A stretch of 11,216 nucleotides of DNA from Saprospiraceae bacterium UBA7687 (GTDB taxonomy: Bacteria; Bacteroidota; Bacteroidia; Chitinophagales; Saprospiraceae). Made by a program: the position numbers and the translations under genes. Under the pieces are notes generated by a model. That model saw nothing but the letters and a program-made list of their open reading frames with translations. It had not been told where the DNA came from and ran no database searches. The DNA lies in contig DLGT01000064.1 of NCBI GenBank assembly GCA_002482845.1, positions 1 to 11,216 of the forward strand, written 5' to 3'. Of this stretch, positions 5,187 through 11,216 are shown piece after piece (position 1 is the stretch's first letter; every line of letters starts with the position of its first letter).

Positions 5187-7094
5187 ATGAGGGATAGAAT
5201 TCGTGGTTCTATATTACAAATTAGAGTTGTTTATTTTTTTACTACTATTTTTTTAGTTGCCATCTCATTTTATGCATATTTTCAATTAGTACATCTGATT
5301 GATTCCTCCCATATGGTAAGTCATACAAGTAAAGTCTCGGATTCACTCCAAAGAATTGCCAAGTCCTTAATTGATGCCGGAAGCAATCATAAAACTTACC
5401 TACTAGTTGGAGATTCAGCTTTGCTTTCAAAAAGGGACCAAGATTTTCAGACGATTGTAGAAGAATTGGATGTTGTGGACAGTTTGACACAAGATAATAA
5501 GCTCCAAAATAAAAACGTTAAATATTTGAGAAAACTGGTCAATAAAAAATTTTTGAATTTCAGATCGATGTCAGAGACGTACCAATCAGTTCAAATATCG
5601 CCAGCCTTTAAATCGAGCCTAACAACTGGATTTCATCAAACGGAAAATCTAATTCAGGAAATAAATAAAATGTCAGCAATTGAATATCAACTGCTTGAAC
5701 AGCGAACGAAACATTTTGACCGTCTAGCGTATACTACTCCATTGCTGAATGTATTGCTTTCCTTAGGTGCTTTGCTCATACTTTTTATTTCATACTTTAG
5801 GCTGGACAAGGCACTTGATGTTTCTAATCAGCTAAAATTAAAATTGGAAGAATCTAATCTTGAACTTCAAAACAAAAACGAAAATCTAATAAAAGGCGGG
5901 GAACGATATCTAAAAATATTTGATAATAACCCAATTGCAATGTCTTTTGCTGAAATAGAGACTAACCAAGTTATTTATGCCAATAGTCTTTTTTATCAAT
6001 CATTTGGATTCACTAAAGAAGAAGTGATCGGACGTTCTACTGAAGAATTAGGCATAATTTCCACAGAGGAGAACGAAAGATTGATATCCATCATTATGAA
6101 TTCTCTACAAGAAGAGCGCCCTTTGGAAGAGTTAAAGGTATTGCCGGCAGAAGAGAGGGCAACACTATTGTTGAAGTTAAAAGAAAAAATGTTTGAAAAT
6201 GGTTTTGAAATTCTTTATACTAAAAAAAATGGAGACACATTTATAGCTACAGTTAATTTCGAAGTATTTGATATTGGAAATAAAAAATTCACGTTAGCAT
6301 CTTATCAAGATATTAGCGAAATTAAAAAAGTGACAAAACAACTTGAAGAAAAAAATATTACCCTTGAAAAAATTAATAAAGAATTAGAATCAATTAATTA
6401 CATTTCAAGCCACGACCTACAAGAGCCTCTAAGACAGATACAAATATTTACTACTCGAATCAGGGAAATGGAAGATAAAAATTTATCTCCTGAGGGCCAT
6501 ATTTACTTTGAAAAGATGAATAATGCTGCCAAACGAATGCAAAATCTTATTGCAGATTTACTTACCTATTCAAGAACAAAAACCGAAATACCCAAATTTA
6601 AAAGCACCAACATCAACCAAATCATTGACCAAGTGATTGAAGAGTTAGCAGAAATTATTCTTCAAAAAAATGCCATAATTGATGTAGCTGAATTAGGTGA
6701 TGCATTAGTGATTCCGTTTCAATTTAGGCAAATGATGTATAACTTGATTGGCAATTCTCTTAAATTTTCTAAACCGGATGAAAATCCATATATAAAAATC
6801 ACAAGTGAAATAGTTGATTCCAGTCAAGTTGCTGGGGCAAAACATAAAAAGGGAATGCAATTTCACCATTTCACCATTAGTGACAACGGCATTGGATTTG
6901 AACCCCAATACAAAGAACGCATATTTGAAGTGTTTCAACGTTTACACAGCAAACATAAAGTTGCAGGTACTGGTATTGGACTTGCCATCGTAAAAAACAT
7001 CATTGAGAATCATAATGGTTACATTACGGCAACCGGAGAACTCAATAAAGGAGCCACTTTTGATATATATTTACCCATAAACCAAACACCCTGA
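5187..7094 (+). CDS. Membrane sensor histidine kinase (CHASE3-PAS-HisKA-HATPase)
   Basis: A 635-aa sensor kinase. Transmembrane segment 1 is at about 14-34, a helical extracytoplasmic CHASE3-like domain at about 37-178, and transmembrane segment 2 at about 185-203. A coiled coil (205-238) leads to a PAS domain (about 240-380, YLKIFDNNPIAMSFAEIE). HisKA follows with the H box SSHDLQEPLRQ, placing phosphorylation at His409. In the ATPase domain the N box is MYNLIGNSLKFSKP (Asn519, Asn523), the G1 box DNGIG (566-570) and the G2 box GTGIGLA (594-600). All catalytic motifs are intact. There is no receiver domain, so phosphate should go to one or both single-domain receivers in the operon. The N-terminal arrangement resembles phytochrome-like and cyanobacterial CHASE3 kinases; the ligand cannot be told. 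Confidence 0.93.
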   Translation: MRDRIRGSILQIRVVYFFTTIFLVAISFYAYFQLVHLIDSSHMVSHTSKVSDSLQRIAKSLIDAGSNHKTYLLVGDSALLSKRDQDFQTIVEELDVVDSLTQDNKLQNKNVKYLRKLVNKKFLNFRSMSETYQSVQISPAFKSSLTTGFHQTENLIQEINKMSAIEYQLLEQRTKHFDRLAYTTPLLNVLLSLGALLILFISYFRLDKALDVSNQLKLKLEESNLELQNKNENLIKGGERYLKIFDNNPIAMSFAEIETNQVIYANSLFYQSFGFTKEEVIGRSTEELGIISTEENERLISIIMNSLQEERPLEELKVLPAEERATLLLKLKEKMFENGFEILYTKKNGDTFIATVNFEVFDIGNKKFTLASYQDISEIKKVTKQLEEKNITLEKINKELESINYISSHDLQEPLRQIQIFTTRIREMEDKNLSPEGHIYFEKMNNAAKRMQNLIADLLTYSRTKTEIPKFKSTNINQIIDQVIEELAEIILQKNAIIDVAELGDALVIPFQFRQMMYNLIGNSLKFSKPDENPYIKITSEIVDSSQVAGAKHKKGMQFHHFTISDNGIGFEPQYKERIFEVFQRLHSKHKVAGTGIGLAIVKNIIENHNGYITATGELNKGATFDIYLPINQTP

Positions 7095-7107
7095 AAATCT
7101 CAAAACC

Positions 7108-7668
7108 ATGGTACTGTACATCACTTACGACATCAATGCAGTTTGTAAACAAGTTCTTCAAGAACAATTAAAAAAATTAGATATAAAGTATACTTTGAAT
7201 AGTTTGTTTGAAATAGCAATAGAAGAACCGATTTCAGAACATACAATTTCAAATTTGAATACTTCTCTAAAAAGTTGGAGTATTGAAATCGTTGAAAATC
7301 AAAAAAGTATGATGGTTCAAAAAATAAAAGATGCTATAATAGATATGATTTTTACGGAAGATAAATTACCATTGACAACGTCAGCCTTTTTAGCGGACAA
7401 ACTAGGTCGAAACTATGCATTCATCGCGAATCTTTTTTCAAGTGTGACCTACACTACTATTGAGTCTTTCATTCAACTCCAAAAGACAGAAAGGGCTAAA
7501 CAATTATTAGTCTCTAATAATTTTACCATTTCCGAAATTGGTTGGAAACTCAATTACAGCAGTACACCTCATTTTAGCCATAATTTTAAAAAAGTAACAG
7601 GATTAACACCATCTGCCTTTTTGCGAATAGTAAATGCAAAACGCAAACAAGAAGAAACCTTGCAATAA
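7108..7668 (+). CDS. Short AraC-type transcription regulator with HMA-like N-terminus
   Basis: A 186-aa protein. Residues about 72-175 form the AraC DNA-binding domain: first HTH about 90-112 (TTSAFLADKLGRNYAFIANLF), second about 139-160, with the family signature in degenerate form, STPHFSHNFKKVTGLTPSAF. The first 65 residues (MVLYITYDINAVCKQVLQ) align by eye with the ferredoxin-like/heavy-metal-associated N-terminal part of a Bacteroidota AraC group that usually reads MxLYIKNMVCxRC. Here only Cys13 of the metal-binding pair remains, so metal sensing is probably lost. It starts 13 nt after the kinase stop and is the only DNA-binding protein in the operon, making it the likely output. It has no receiver domain, so control would have to be indirect. 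Confidence 0.88.
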   Translation: MVLYITYDINAVCKQVLQEQLKKLDIKYTLNSLFEIAIEEPISEHTISNLNTSLKSWSIEIVENQKSMMVQKIKDAIIDMIFTEDKLPLTTSAFLADKLGRNYAFIANLFSSVTYTTIESFIQLQKTERAKQLLVSNNFTISEIGWKLNYSSTPHFSHNFKKVTGLTPSAFLRIVNAKRKQEETLQ

Positions 7669-7716
7669 ATAAAACCTTTCTCTTACAATATTATCTACCC
7701 TAAAAAATTTAATTTC

Positions 7717-8163
7717 ATGCTAGACGGACCATTAAGAATAGTTTTTGCTGATGATGAAGAAAACGATCGTCTTCTTTTTTTGGATGCTTTAAAAGAATTA
7801 AAAATAGAAACCAAGGTTTACACGGTAAATGATGGTGTTGAACTAATAGATTATCTGACTCAAGAGCAGCAAAATTTGCCCCATCTTCTTTTCCTAGATA
7901 TCAATATGCCAAGAAAAAACGGGCATGAATGCTTAAAAGAAATCAAAGCTAATGATAAATGGAAAGACATTATGATTGCTATTTTCTCTACATCTATGTC
8001 AGAAAACGATATTGAAGAAACATTAATTAATGGTGCAAATGTGTATATCAACAAACCAAATAGTTTTGATAAACTTAAAGAAGTAGTGCATAGAGTGGTG
8101 ACGACAGTTTATACTTATCAGAATATGTTTTTCAACAAAGCCCATTTTATGCTACGCTTATAA
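7717..8163 (+). CDS. Single-domain response regulator (receiver only), second copy
   Basis: A 148-aa CheY-like receiver closing the operon. The acidic pocket is Asp12-Asp13-Glu14 (FADDEEND), the phosphoacceptor Asp61 (FLDINMPRKNG), the switch Ser/Thr at 91-92 (FSTS), and the conserved Lys is Lys113 (NKPNS). No output domain is attached; the C-terminal tail ends FMLRL, an aromatic-hydrophobic end also seen in the first receiver. It starts 48 nt after the AraC gene with no obvious promoter or terminator between. Two receivers with one kinase suggest either a branched relay, a phosphate sink, or a partner kinase elsewhere. No strong terminator follows; the run of T at 8234-8242 is preceded only by a 4-bp stem. 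Confidence 0.92.
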   Translation: MLDGPLRIVFADDEENDRLLFLDALKELKIETKVYTVNDGVELIDYLTQEQQNLPHLLFLDINMPRKNGHECLKEIKANDKWKDIMIAIFSTSMSENDIEETLINGANVYINKPNSFDKLKEVVHRVVTTVYTYQNMFFNKAHFMLRL

Positions 8164-8260
8164 TACTTGAATCAAATTAAAAAAAACATTAAAGACTGTT
8201 CAAAGCAAAGCCTATTGATAAAAGCTAACTTTATTTTTTTTTGAAATAAATTACAAATTT

Positions 8261-8291
8261 ATTGTTTATCAATAATTATTTATTACTTTTG
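8261..8291 (+). promoter_or_regulatory. Promoter of the DUF2975-XRE module
   Basis: TACTTTTG (8284-8291) is an exact TAnnTTTG box with ATTG (8261-8264) 19 bp upstream, a near match to the -33 TTTG. The leader would be about 28 nt. TTTATCAATAAT between the boxes is a possible site for the XRE partner, but this is not shown. Confidence 0.6.
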
Positions 8292-8325
8292 CGTTATAAT
8301 TTAATCATAAACAATAATAATCATC

Positions 8326-8853
8326 ATGAACAACTTCATCTTTAAAGCGCTGCACATTTTTGCTTGGATCGTTTTTGTTGGATTATCTATCGAAGCCGGT
8401 GCACTCATTGTCAACTTTGTTTTCAATGTTTACAATCCTGAATTCGTGGGTAAACTTTACCAAAAACTTGATTTACAATCTATGTATCAAGAAAATAAAT
8501 GGGCTTTTTACGGCATGTACAGTTTTGTATTATTCATTGCATTACTCAAAGCAATACTTTTTTATTTAGTGATCGAGTTACTCGACAAATTAGATTTGTC
8601 CAAACCATTTAGCAGTTTTGTAGCTAAAAAAATCTTACAAATCAGCAACATCACCTTTACTATAGGAATACTAAGTTTTGTTGCAAGCCAAACAGCTACG
8701 AACTTGTCTCATCATGGTTATGTAATAGATAAACTAAACCAGTTTTGGGTAGATAGTCAAGCATTTATTCTTATGGCAGCAATCATTTATGTAATTGCCA
8801 ATATTTTCAAGAAAGGTATTGAAATTCAAGCAGAAAACGAATTAACAGTATAA
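8326..8853 (+). CDS. DUF2975 family membrane protein (YoaS-like)
   Basis: A 175-aa integral membrane protein with four hydrophobic segments at about 8-33, 59-86, 103-124 and 146-161. The signature KAILFYLVIELLDKLDLSKPF and the C-terminal FKKGIEIQAENELTV fit DUF2975 (PF11188). Members are usually paired with a short XRE regulator, as in yoaS-yozG of Bacillus subtilis; the molecular role is unknown. Here the stop is followed after only four bases (CACC) by the start of an XRE gene, which is truncated in this copy; an intact XRE gene follows at 9287. A strong promoter candidate precedes the gene. Confidence 0.88.
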   Translation: MNNFIFKALHIFAWIVFVGLSIEAGALIVNFVFNVYNPEFVGKLYQKLDLQSMYQENKWAFYGMYSFVLFIALLKAILFYLVIELLDKLDLSKPFSSFVAKKILQISNITFTIGILSFVASQTATNLSHHGYVIDKLNQFWVDSQAFILMAAIIYVIANIFKKGIEIQAENELTV

Positions 8854-8908
8854 CACCATGCCAATAGTAGTTAACCTAGATGTCATGATGGCACGACGCA
8901 AAATGTCA
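8833..8908 (+). repeat. 76-bp direct repeat, upstream copy
   Basis: Starts GAAAACGAATTAACAG in the last codons of DUF2975 and runs through 17 codons of the XRE gene. The same 76 bp recur at 9262-9337 with two mismatches. It marks a duplication of the DUF2975-XRE junction. Confidence 0.9.
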
Positions 8909-8938
8909 CTTTTTAAGTTATTTACCTTAGGAAATTAA
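8858..8938 (+). pseudogene. Truncated duplicate of the XRE regulator gene
   Basis: The reading frame starts MPIVVNLDVMMARRKMSL, identical in its first 18 residues to the intact regulator at 9287, then diverges to FKLFTLGN and stops after 26 residues. The nucleotide match ends at about 8908, so the break is a recombination junction rather than a point mutation. No helix-turn-helix is left. It sits 4 nt behind the DUF2975 stop with the same CACC spacer as the intact pair and may still be translated as a short peptide. Confidence 0.85.
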
Positions 8939-8960
8939 ATTTCAAATAAAGTCAAAAGAT

Positions 8961-9282
8961 ATGTCAAAATTAATTCTAAATACACTAAAATTCTTATCAC
9001 AGATCGGTTTTATTCTATTATGTTTTGCAGGAGTGCAAGTTATGTTTTTATCTATATCAGATCTTGTAAGTAACCAAAATGCTAATACTGATTATGGTGG
9101 ATTAGGACACATGCATAATCTAATAAGAGATGTATTTTCAATTGTAGATATAGCCTTAAAGGCTTTTCTATTTTACCAAATAATGACTATTTTCAAAAAG
9201 CTAGATTTAGCTATTATATTTAATAGGTCATATATTCAAAAAAGGAATAGTATTAAAAAATGAAAACGATTTAACAGTATAA
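8961..9282 (+). pseudogene. Second DUF2975 gene with internal deletion and frameshift
   Basis: The first 92 residues form the N-terminal half of a DUF2975 protein: one membrane segment at about 8-32, then IALKAFLFYQIMTIFKKLDL, matching KAILFYLVIELLDKLDL of the intact neighbour. At about 9229-9237 the frame is lost: the ATG frame continues SYIQKRNSIKK and stops at 9263, while the +1 frame reads IFKKGIVLKNENDLTV and stops at 9282, matching the normal C-terminus IFKKGIEIQAENELTV. About 60 residues corresponding to membrane segments 3 and 4 are missing. The protein differs much from the first DUF2975, so this was an older paralogue. A 100-aa product could still be made, but function is unlikely. 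Confidence 0.85.
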
Positions 9283-9337
9283 CACCATGCCAATAGTAGT
9301 AAACCTAGATGTCATGATGGCACGACGCAAAATGTCA
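9262..9337 (+). repeat. 76-bp direct repeat, downstream copy
   Basis: Second copy of 8833-8908, offset 429 bp, with two differences (A8841/T9270 and T8871/A9300). It covers the C-terminal codons of the DUF2975 pseudogene and the first 17 codons of the intact XRE gene. Confidence 0.9.
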
Positions 9338-9493
9338 TTAAATGAACTTTCAGAAAAAGTCGATTTGACGCTGTCAAACTTATCTATCTTAAAAACAGGT
9401 AAGGCCAAAGCCATTCGATTTAGCACCTTAGAATCCATTTGTAAAGTACTTAACTGCCAACCAGCGGATATATTGGAGTATGTGGAAGAATAA
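9287..9493 (+). CDS. XRE/Cro-type small regulator (YozG-like)
   Basis: A 68-aa protein consisting of one Cro/C1-type helix-turn-helix: helices around MSLNELSEKVDLTLSNLSIL (16-35), then LKTGKAKAIRFSTLESICKVL and the typical end CQPADILEYVEE. This is the short YozG-like group that accompanies DUF2975 proteins. The start lies 4 nt after the remnant DUF2975 stop at 9282, so translation was originally coupled to it; because the pseudogene ribosomes now stop at 9263, coupling may be reduced. It probably regulates its own module by binding near the promoter at 8261-8291, an inference from the family. Confidence 0.9.
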   Translation: MPIVVNLDVMMARRKMSLNELSEKVDLTLSNLSILKTGKAKAIRFSTLESICKVLNCQPADILEYVEE

Positions 9494-9533
9494 AGAATTA
9501 CTCCAAAAATTATAATAATAGTTTAAGGAGATA

Positions 9534-9541
9534 TAGCTTTG
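9534..9541 (+). promoter_or_regulatory. Possible -7 box for the hydrolase gene
   Basis: TAGCTTTG is an exact TAnnTTTG box 37 nt before the ATG at 9579. The expected -33 position has only TATA, so the match is partial. A purine-rich AAGGAG (9525-9530) just upstream is too far from the start codon to act as a ribosome-binding site. Confidence 0.35.
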
Positions 9542-9578
9542 TTGCTGCATTGATAATTCAACAGTCCATATCCATATA

Positions 9579-10490
9579 ATGATAATACATAATAAGTCGT
9601 ACTTTAAAGACGAACCAATTGATAGAAAATACTTTGAAGATTGGGTCAAAAAATTAGAGCAAAAAAATGCTAGGCAATATGAACCTTACCTAATAGAAAC
9701 ATCGCTTGGTAGTACATGTGTTTGGGGACTAAACACACATGATGAACAATTGGACACATTGGTAATTTTCCCTGGTGCTAGAACGACTAGTTTGATATGG
9801 GACTTTGACAAAGGTCTGGATAATCTCAACCATAAAATGCGAATTTTTATGGTAGAAACTAACGGTCTACCAAACTTAAGTAATGGGGCAACACCAAATA
9901 TCAAATCAATGGATTATGGCATCTGGGCCACTGAAGTTATGGATAAATTAAATATTAAAAAAGCATTTATCGCAGGTGCTTCTTTTGGTGGACTCATCTG
10001 TATGAAACTAGCCATAGTGAGCCCTGAAAAAGTCCAATCAGCTTTTTTATTAAATCCTGGCTGCTTGCAACCATTTTCCCTGACTCTCAAAAATCTATAT
10101 TACAATCTACTACCAATTATAAATCCCACGAAAAAAAATGTTTTAAAATTTCTTGATAAAGCGGTCTTCTCAAAACCAAATCACCAACTTTCGGACTTTT
10201 CAGAAAAGATGCTTGTGGACTATGAGTTTTTTGCAATAAGCAGGTATAAAGACAATACACAGAAGCCTTATTTTATGGAAAGCCAACTCGATGAAGTAAA
10301 AGTTGATATTTTTTTAATGCTTGGCGATAAAGATCTATTGTTTCCTTACCAAAAATCTTTGGAAAATGCAAAAAAACACATCAAAACACTAAAAGATATA
10401 AAAGTATATGAAAATGTTGGCCACGGAATTGAAACATACAACAATGCTCTTAATTACATTGGAGAAAAAATAAAAAACTACAATTCATAA
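9579..10490 (+). CDS. Alpha/beta hydrolase
   Basis: A 303-aa cytosolic alpha/beta-hydrolase fold enzyme. The nucleophile elbow is GASFGG with Ser135, the acid is Asp252 in GDKDLLFP, and the base is His282 in NVGHGIE; the oxyanion strand region reads LVIFPGARTT (61-70). The triad order and spacing are normal. The N-terminal 55 residues form an extra strand region ahead of the core. No signal peptide is visible. The 'lid' between about 165 and 235 is helical and aromatic, as in esterases and lactonases, but the substrate cannot be told. The gene is followed 10 nt later by an acetyltransferase, with which it seems co-transcribed. Confidence 0.88.
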   Translation: MIIHNKSYFKDEPIDRKYFEDWVKKLEQKNARQYEPYLIETSLGSTCVWGLNTHDEQLDTLVIFPGARTTSLIWDFDKGLDNLNHKMRIFMVETNGLPNLSNGATPNIKSMDYGIWATEVMDKLNIKKAFIAGASFGGLICMKLAIVSPEKVQSAFLLNPGCLQPFSLTLKNLYYNLLPIINPTKKNVLKFLDKAVFSKPNHQLSDFSEKMLVDYEFFAISRYKDNTQKPYFMESQLDEVKVDIFLMLGDKDLLFPYQKSLENAKKHIKTLKDIKVYENVGHGIETYNNALNYIGEKIKNYNS

Positions 10491-10500
10491 CAAATAAACA

Positions 10501-11019
10501 ATGGAACAAAAAATAATTTACAGAAAAGCAAATCCAAGTGATGCTATTAAACTATCAGTTCTTTTCAAGACAGTTTATATTCAAACTTATGGCAAGGAAG
10601 GTGTATCAGATGAGTTTGCAAATTTTGTAGTTCATCAGTTTTCTGTAGAAAGACTTCAAAATGTAATTGAAGTTAGCCCAGACGCATTGATTGTTGCCGT
10701 TTATATGGAAAATTTAGTTGGTGTGGTACAAATTGATTTTGATAAAAAATGCCCGATAGACCATATTGATGCACCTGAACTTAATAAGCTTTACATTTTA
10801 GATTGGTTTTGTGGGCAAGGCATTGGTTATCAACTACTAACTGAAGCAGTAAATACTTTAAAGTCTAAAGGTTACAGCGAAATGTGGCTTTGGGTTCTAG
10901 TTACAAACGAACGTGCAATTTCATTTTATGAAAGACAAAATTTCAAATGGATAGGAAACGCACCCTTTATAATGGAAAAAAACAGTTATGATAATAAAAT
11001 TATGTTGAAACAATTTTAG
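10501..11019 (+). CDS. GNAT family N-acetyltransferase (PaiA-like)
   Basis: A 172-aa acetyltransferase using acetyl-CoA. The N-terminal part starts IIYRKANPSDA, motif D/A strands carry ELNKLYIL (93-100), and the acyl-CoA pyrophosphate loop is CGQGIG (104-109) instead of the usual R/QxxGxG with a leading Pro-Glu-Tyr. The C-terminal half, WLWVLVTNERAISFYERQNF then a final IMLKQF, resembles PaiA-type polyamine acetyltransferases (compare W..V...N.RAI.FY...GF). Substrate is therefore possibly a polyamine or other small amine; this is an inference from motif likeness only. It forms a two-gene unit with the hydrolase and ends in a terminator overlapping its stop codon. Confidence 0.88.
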   Translation: MEQKIIYRKANPSDAIKLSVLFKTVYIQTYGKEGVSDEFANFVVHQFSVERLQNVIEVSPDALIVAVYMENLVGVVQIDFDKKCPIDHIDAPELNKLYILDWFCGQGIGYQLLTEAVNTLKSKGYSEMWLWVLVTNERAISFYERQNFKWIGNAPFIMEKNSYDNKIMLKQF

Positions 11020-11040
11020 AGATTATTTAGATCTCTTTTT
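11018..11040 (+). terminator. Rho-independent terminator of the hydrolase-acetyltransferase unit
   Basis: AGAGAT (11018-11023) pairs with ATCTCT (11031-11036) across a 7-nt loop, followed by T to 11040. The first stem bases overlap the TAG stop. Confidence 0.6.
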
Positions 11041-11110
11041 ATCATTCTCACCAAACACCCAAAACTATTCCCCACCATTCCTATAAAAATATAGCCCAAA
11101 GACATAAATT

Positions 11111-11124
11111 TGTTTGATCAAACA
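11111..11124. repeat. 14-bp perfect palindrome
   Basis: TGTTTGATCAAACA is its own reverse complement and is followed by six T (11125-11130). It overlaps a TAAATTTG box (11105-11112) without a -33 partner. It could be an operator over a promoter for a gene beyond the window, or a weak terminator with a GATC loop. Nothing else in 11041-11216 looks like a gene. Confidence 0.4.
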
Positions 11125-11216
11125 TTTTTTACGAGGAACGTGTCCCTTTTGAAGATATCCATTTGTTATTAGGGTGTAGTTCACATATTTAAAATAATTT
11201 ATTAAACATTTAAAAA

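Noticed and set aside
5187..8054. Minus-strand frames of 64-81 codons inside the kinase and second receiver genes
   Set aside because: They are antisense to genes with complete catalytic motifs and carry no family signature.
11041..11216. Short minus-strand frames, one of about 39 codons from a GTG and one of 29 codons beginning MSLGYIFIGM
   Set aside because: They overlap each other in different frames, have no recognisable product and cross the palindrome and the terminator region.

Overview
The window is AT-rich and looks like a chromosomal accessory region of a member of the Bacteroidota, probably a flavobacterium. Several start regions carry the Bacteroidota promoter form (a TAnnTTTG -7 box, sometimes with a TTG-like -33 box about 19-21 bp upstream). 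Starts have little Shine-Dalgarno signal. The protein families also fit: CHASE3/PAS kinases with single-domain receivers, an AraC protein with an HMA-like N-terminal part, a DUF2975-XRE pair, and a zinc-ribbon protein ending LERW. The species assignment is an inference.

Left part (1-1900). Two 95-bp tandem units each look like the 3' end of a tRNA (T arm plus acceptor strand) followed by a rho-independent terminator, with the T arm interrupted by a 21-nt insert. tRNA 3' ends are common attachment sites for integrative elements. The next gene, on the minus strand, is a two-domain helix-turn-helix protein of a type seen in Bacteroidota mobile elements, with a repeat/palindrome just upstream of its promoter. 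Behind it are an unrecognised 227-aa protein and a small hydrophobic ORF, also on the minus strand and 12 nt apart. No integrase is visible.

Middle part (2100-4200). Two MITE-like elements of 139 and 138 bp, with 16-bp terminal inverted repeats and about 88% identical by eye, lie in the same orientation. They bracket three plus-strand genes: a PF12674-type zinc-ribbon protein, an alpha/alpha-toroid (squalene cyclase/prenyltransferase-like) protein and a small DUF7662-like protein. A solitary copy of the element end lies just outside the left MITE.

Signalling operon (4739-8163). A single-domain receiver, a membrane CHASE3-PAS histidine kinase, a short AraC-type regulator and a second single-domain receiver are packed together behind one good promoter. 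Neither receiver has an output domain, so a branched phosphorelay, or protein-protein control of the AraC factor, is a reasonable inference.

Right part (8326-11019). A DUF2975 membrane protein and an XRE regulator form a module that has been duplicated and has decayed reciprocally. The first module keeps DUF2975 but has a truncated XRE gene; the second has a DUF2975 pseudogene with an internal deletion and frameshift but keeps an intact XRE gene. A two-gene unit follows: an alpha/beta hydrolase with a visible Ser-Asp-His triad and a PaiA-like GNAT acetyltransferase, ending in a terminator. I see no rRNA, CRISPR array, complete tRNA or complete insertion sequence.
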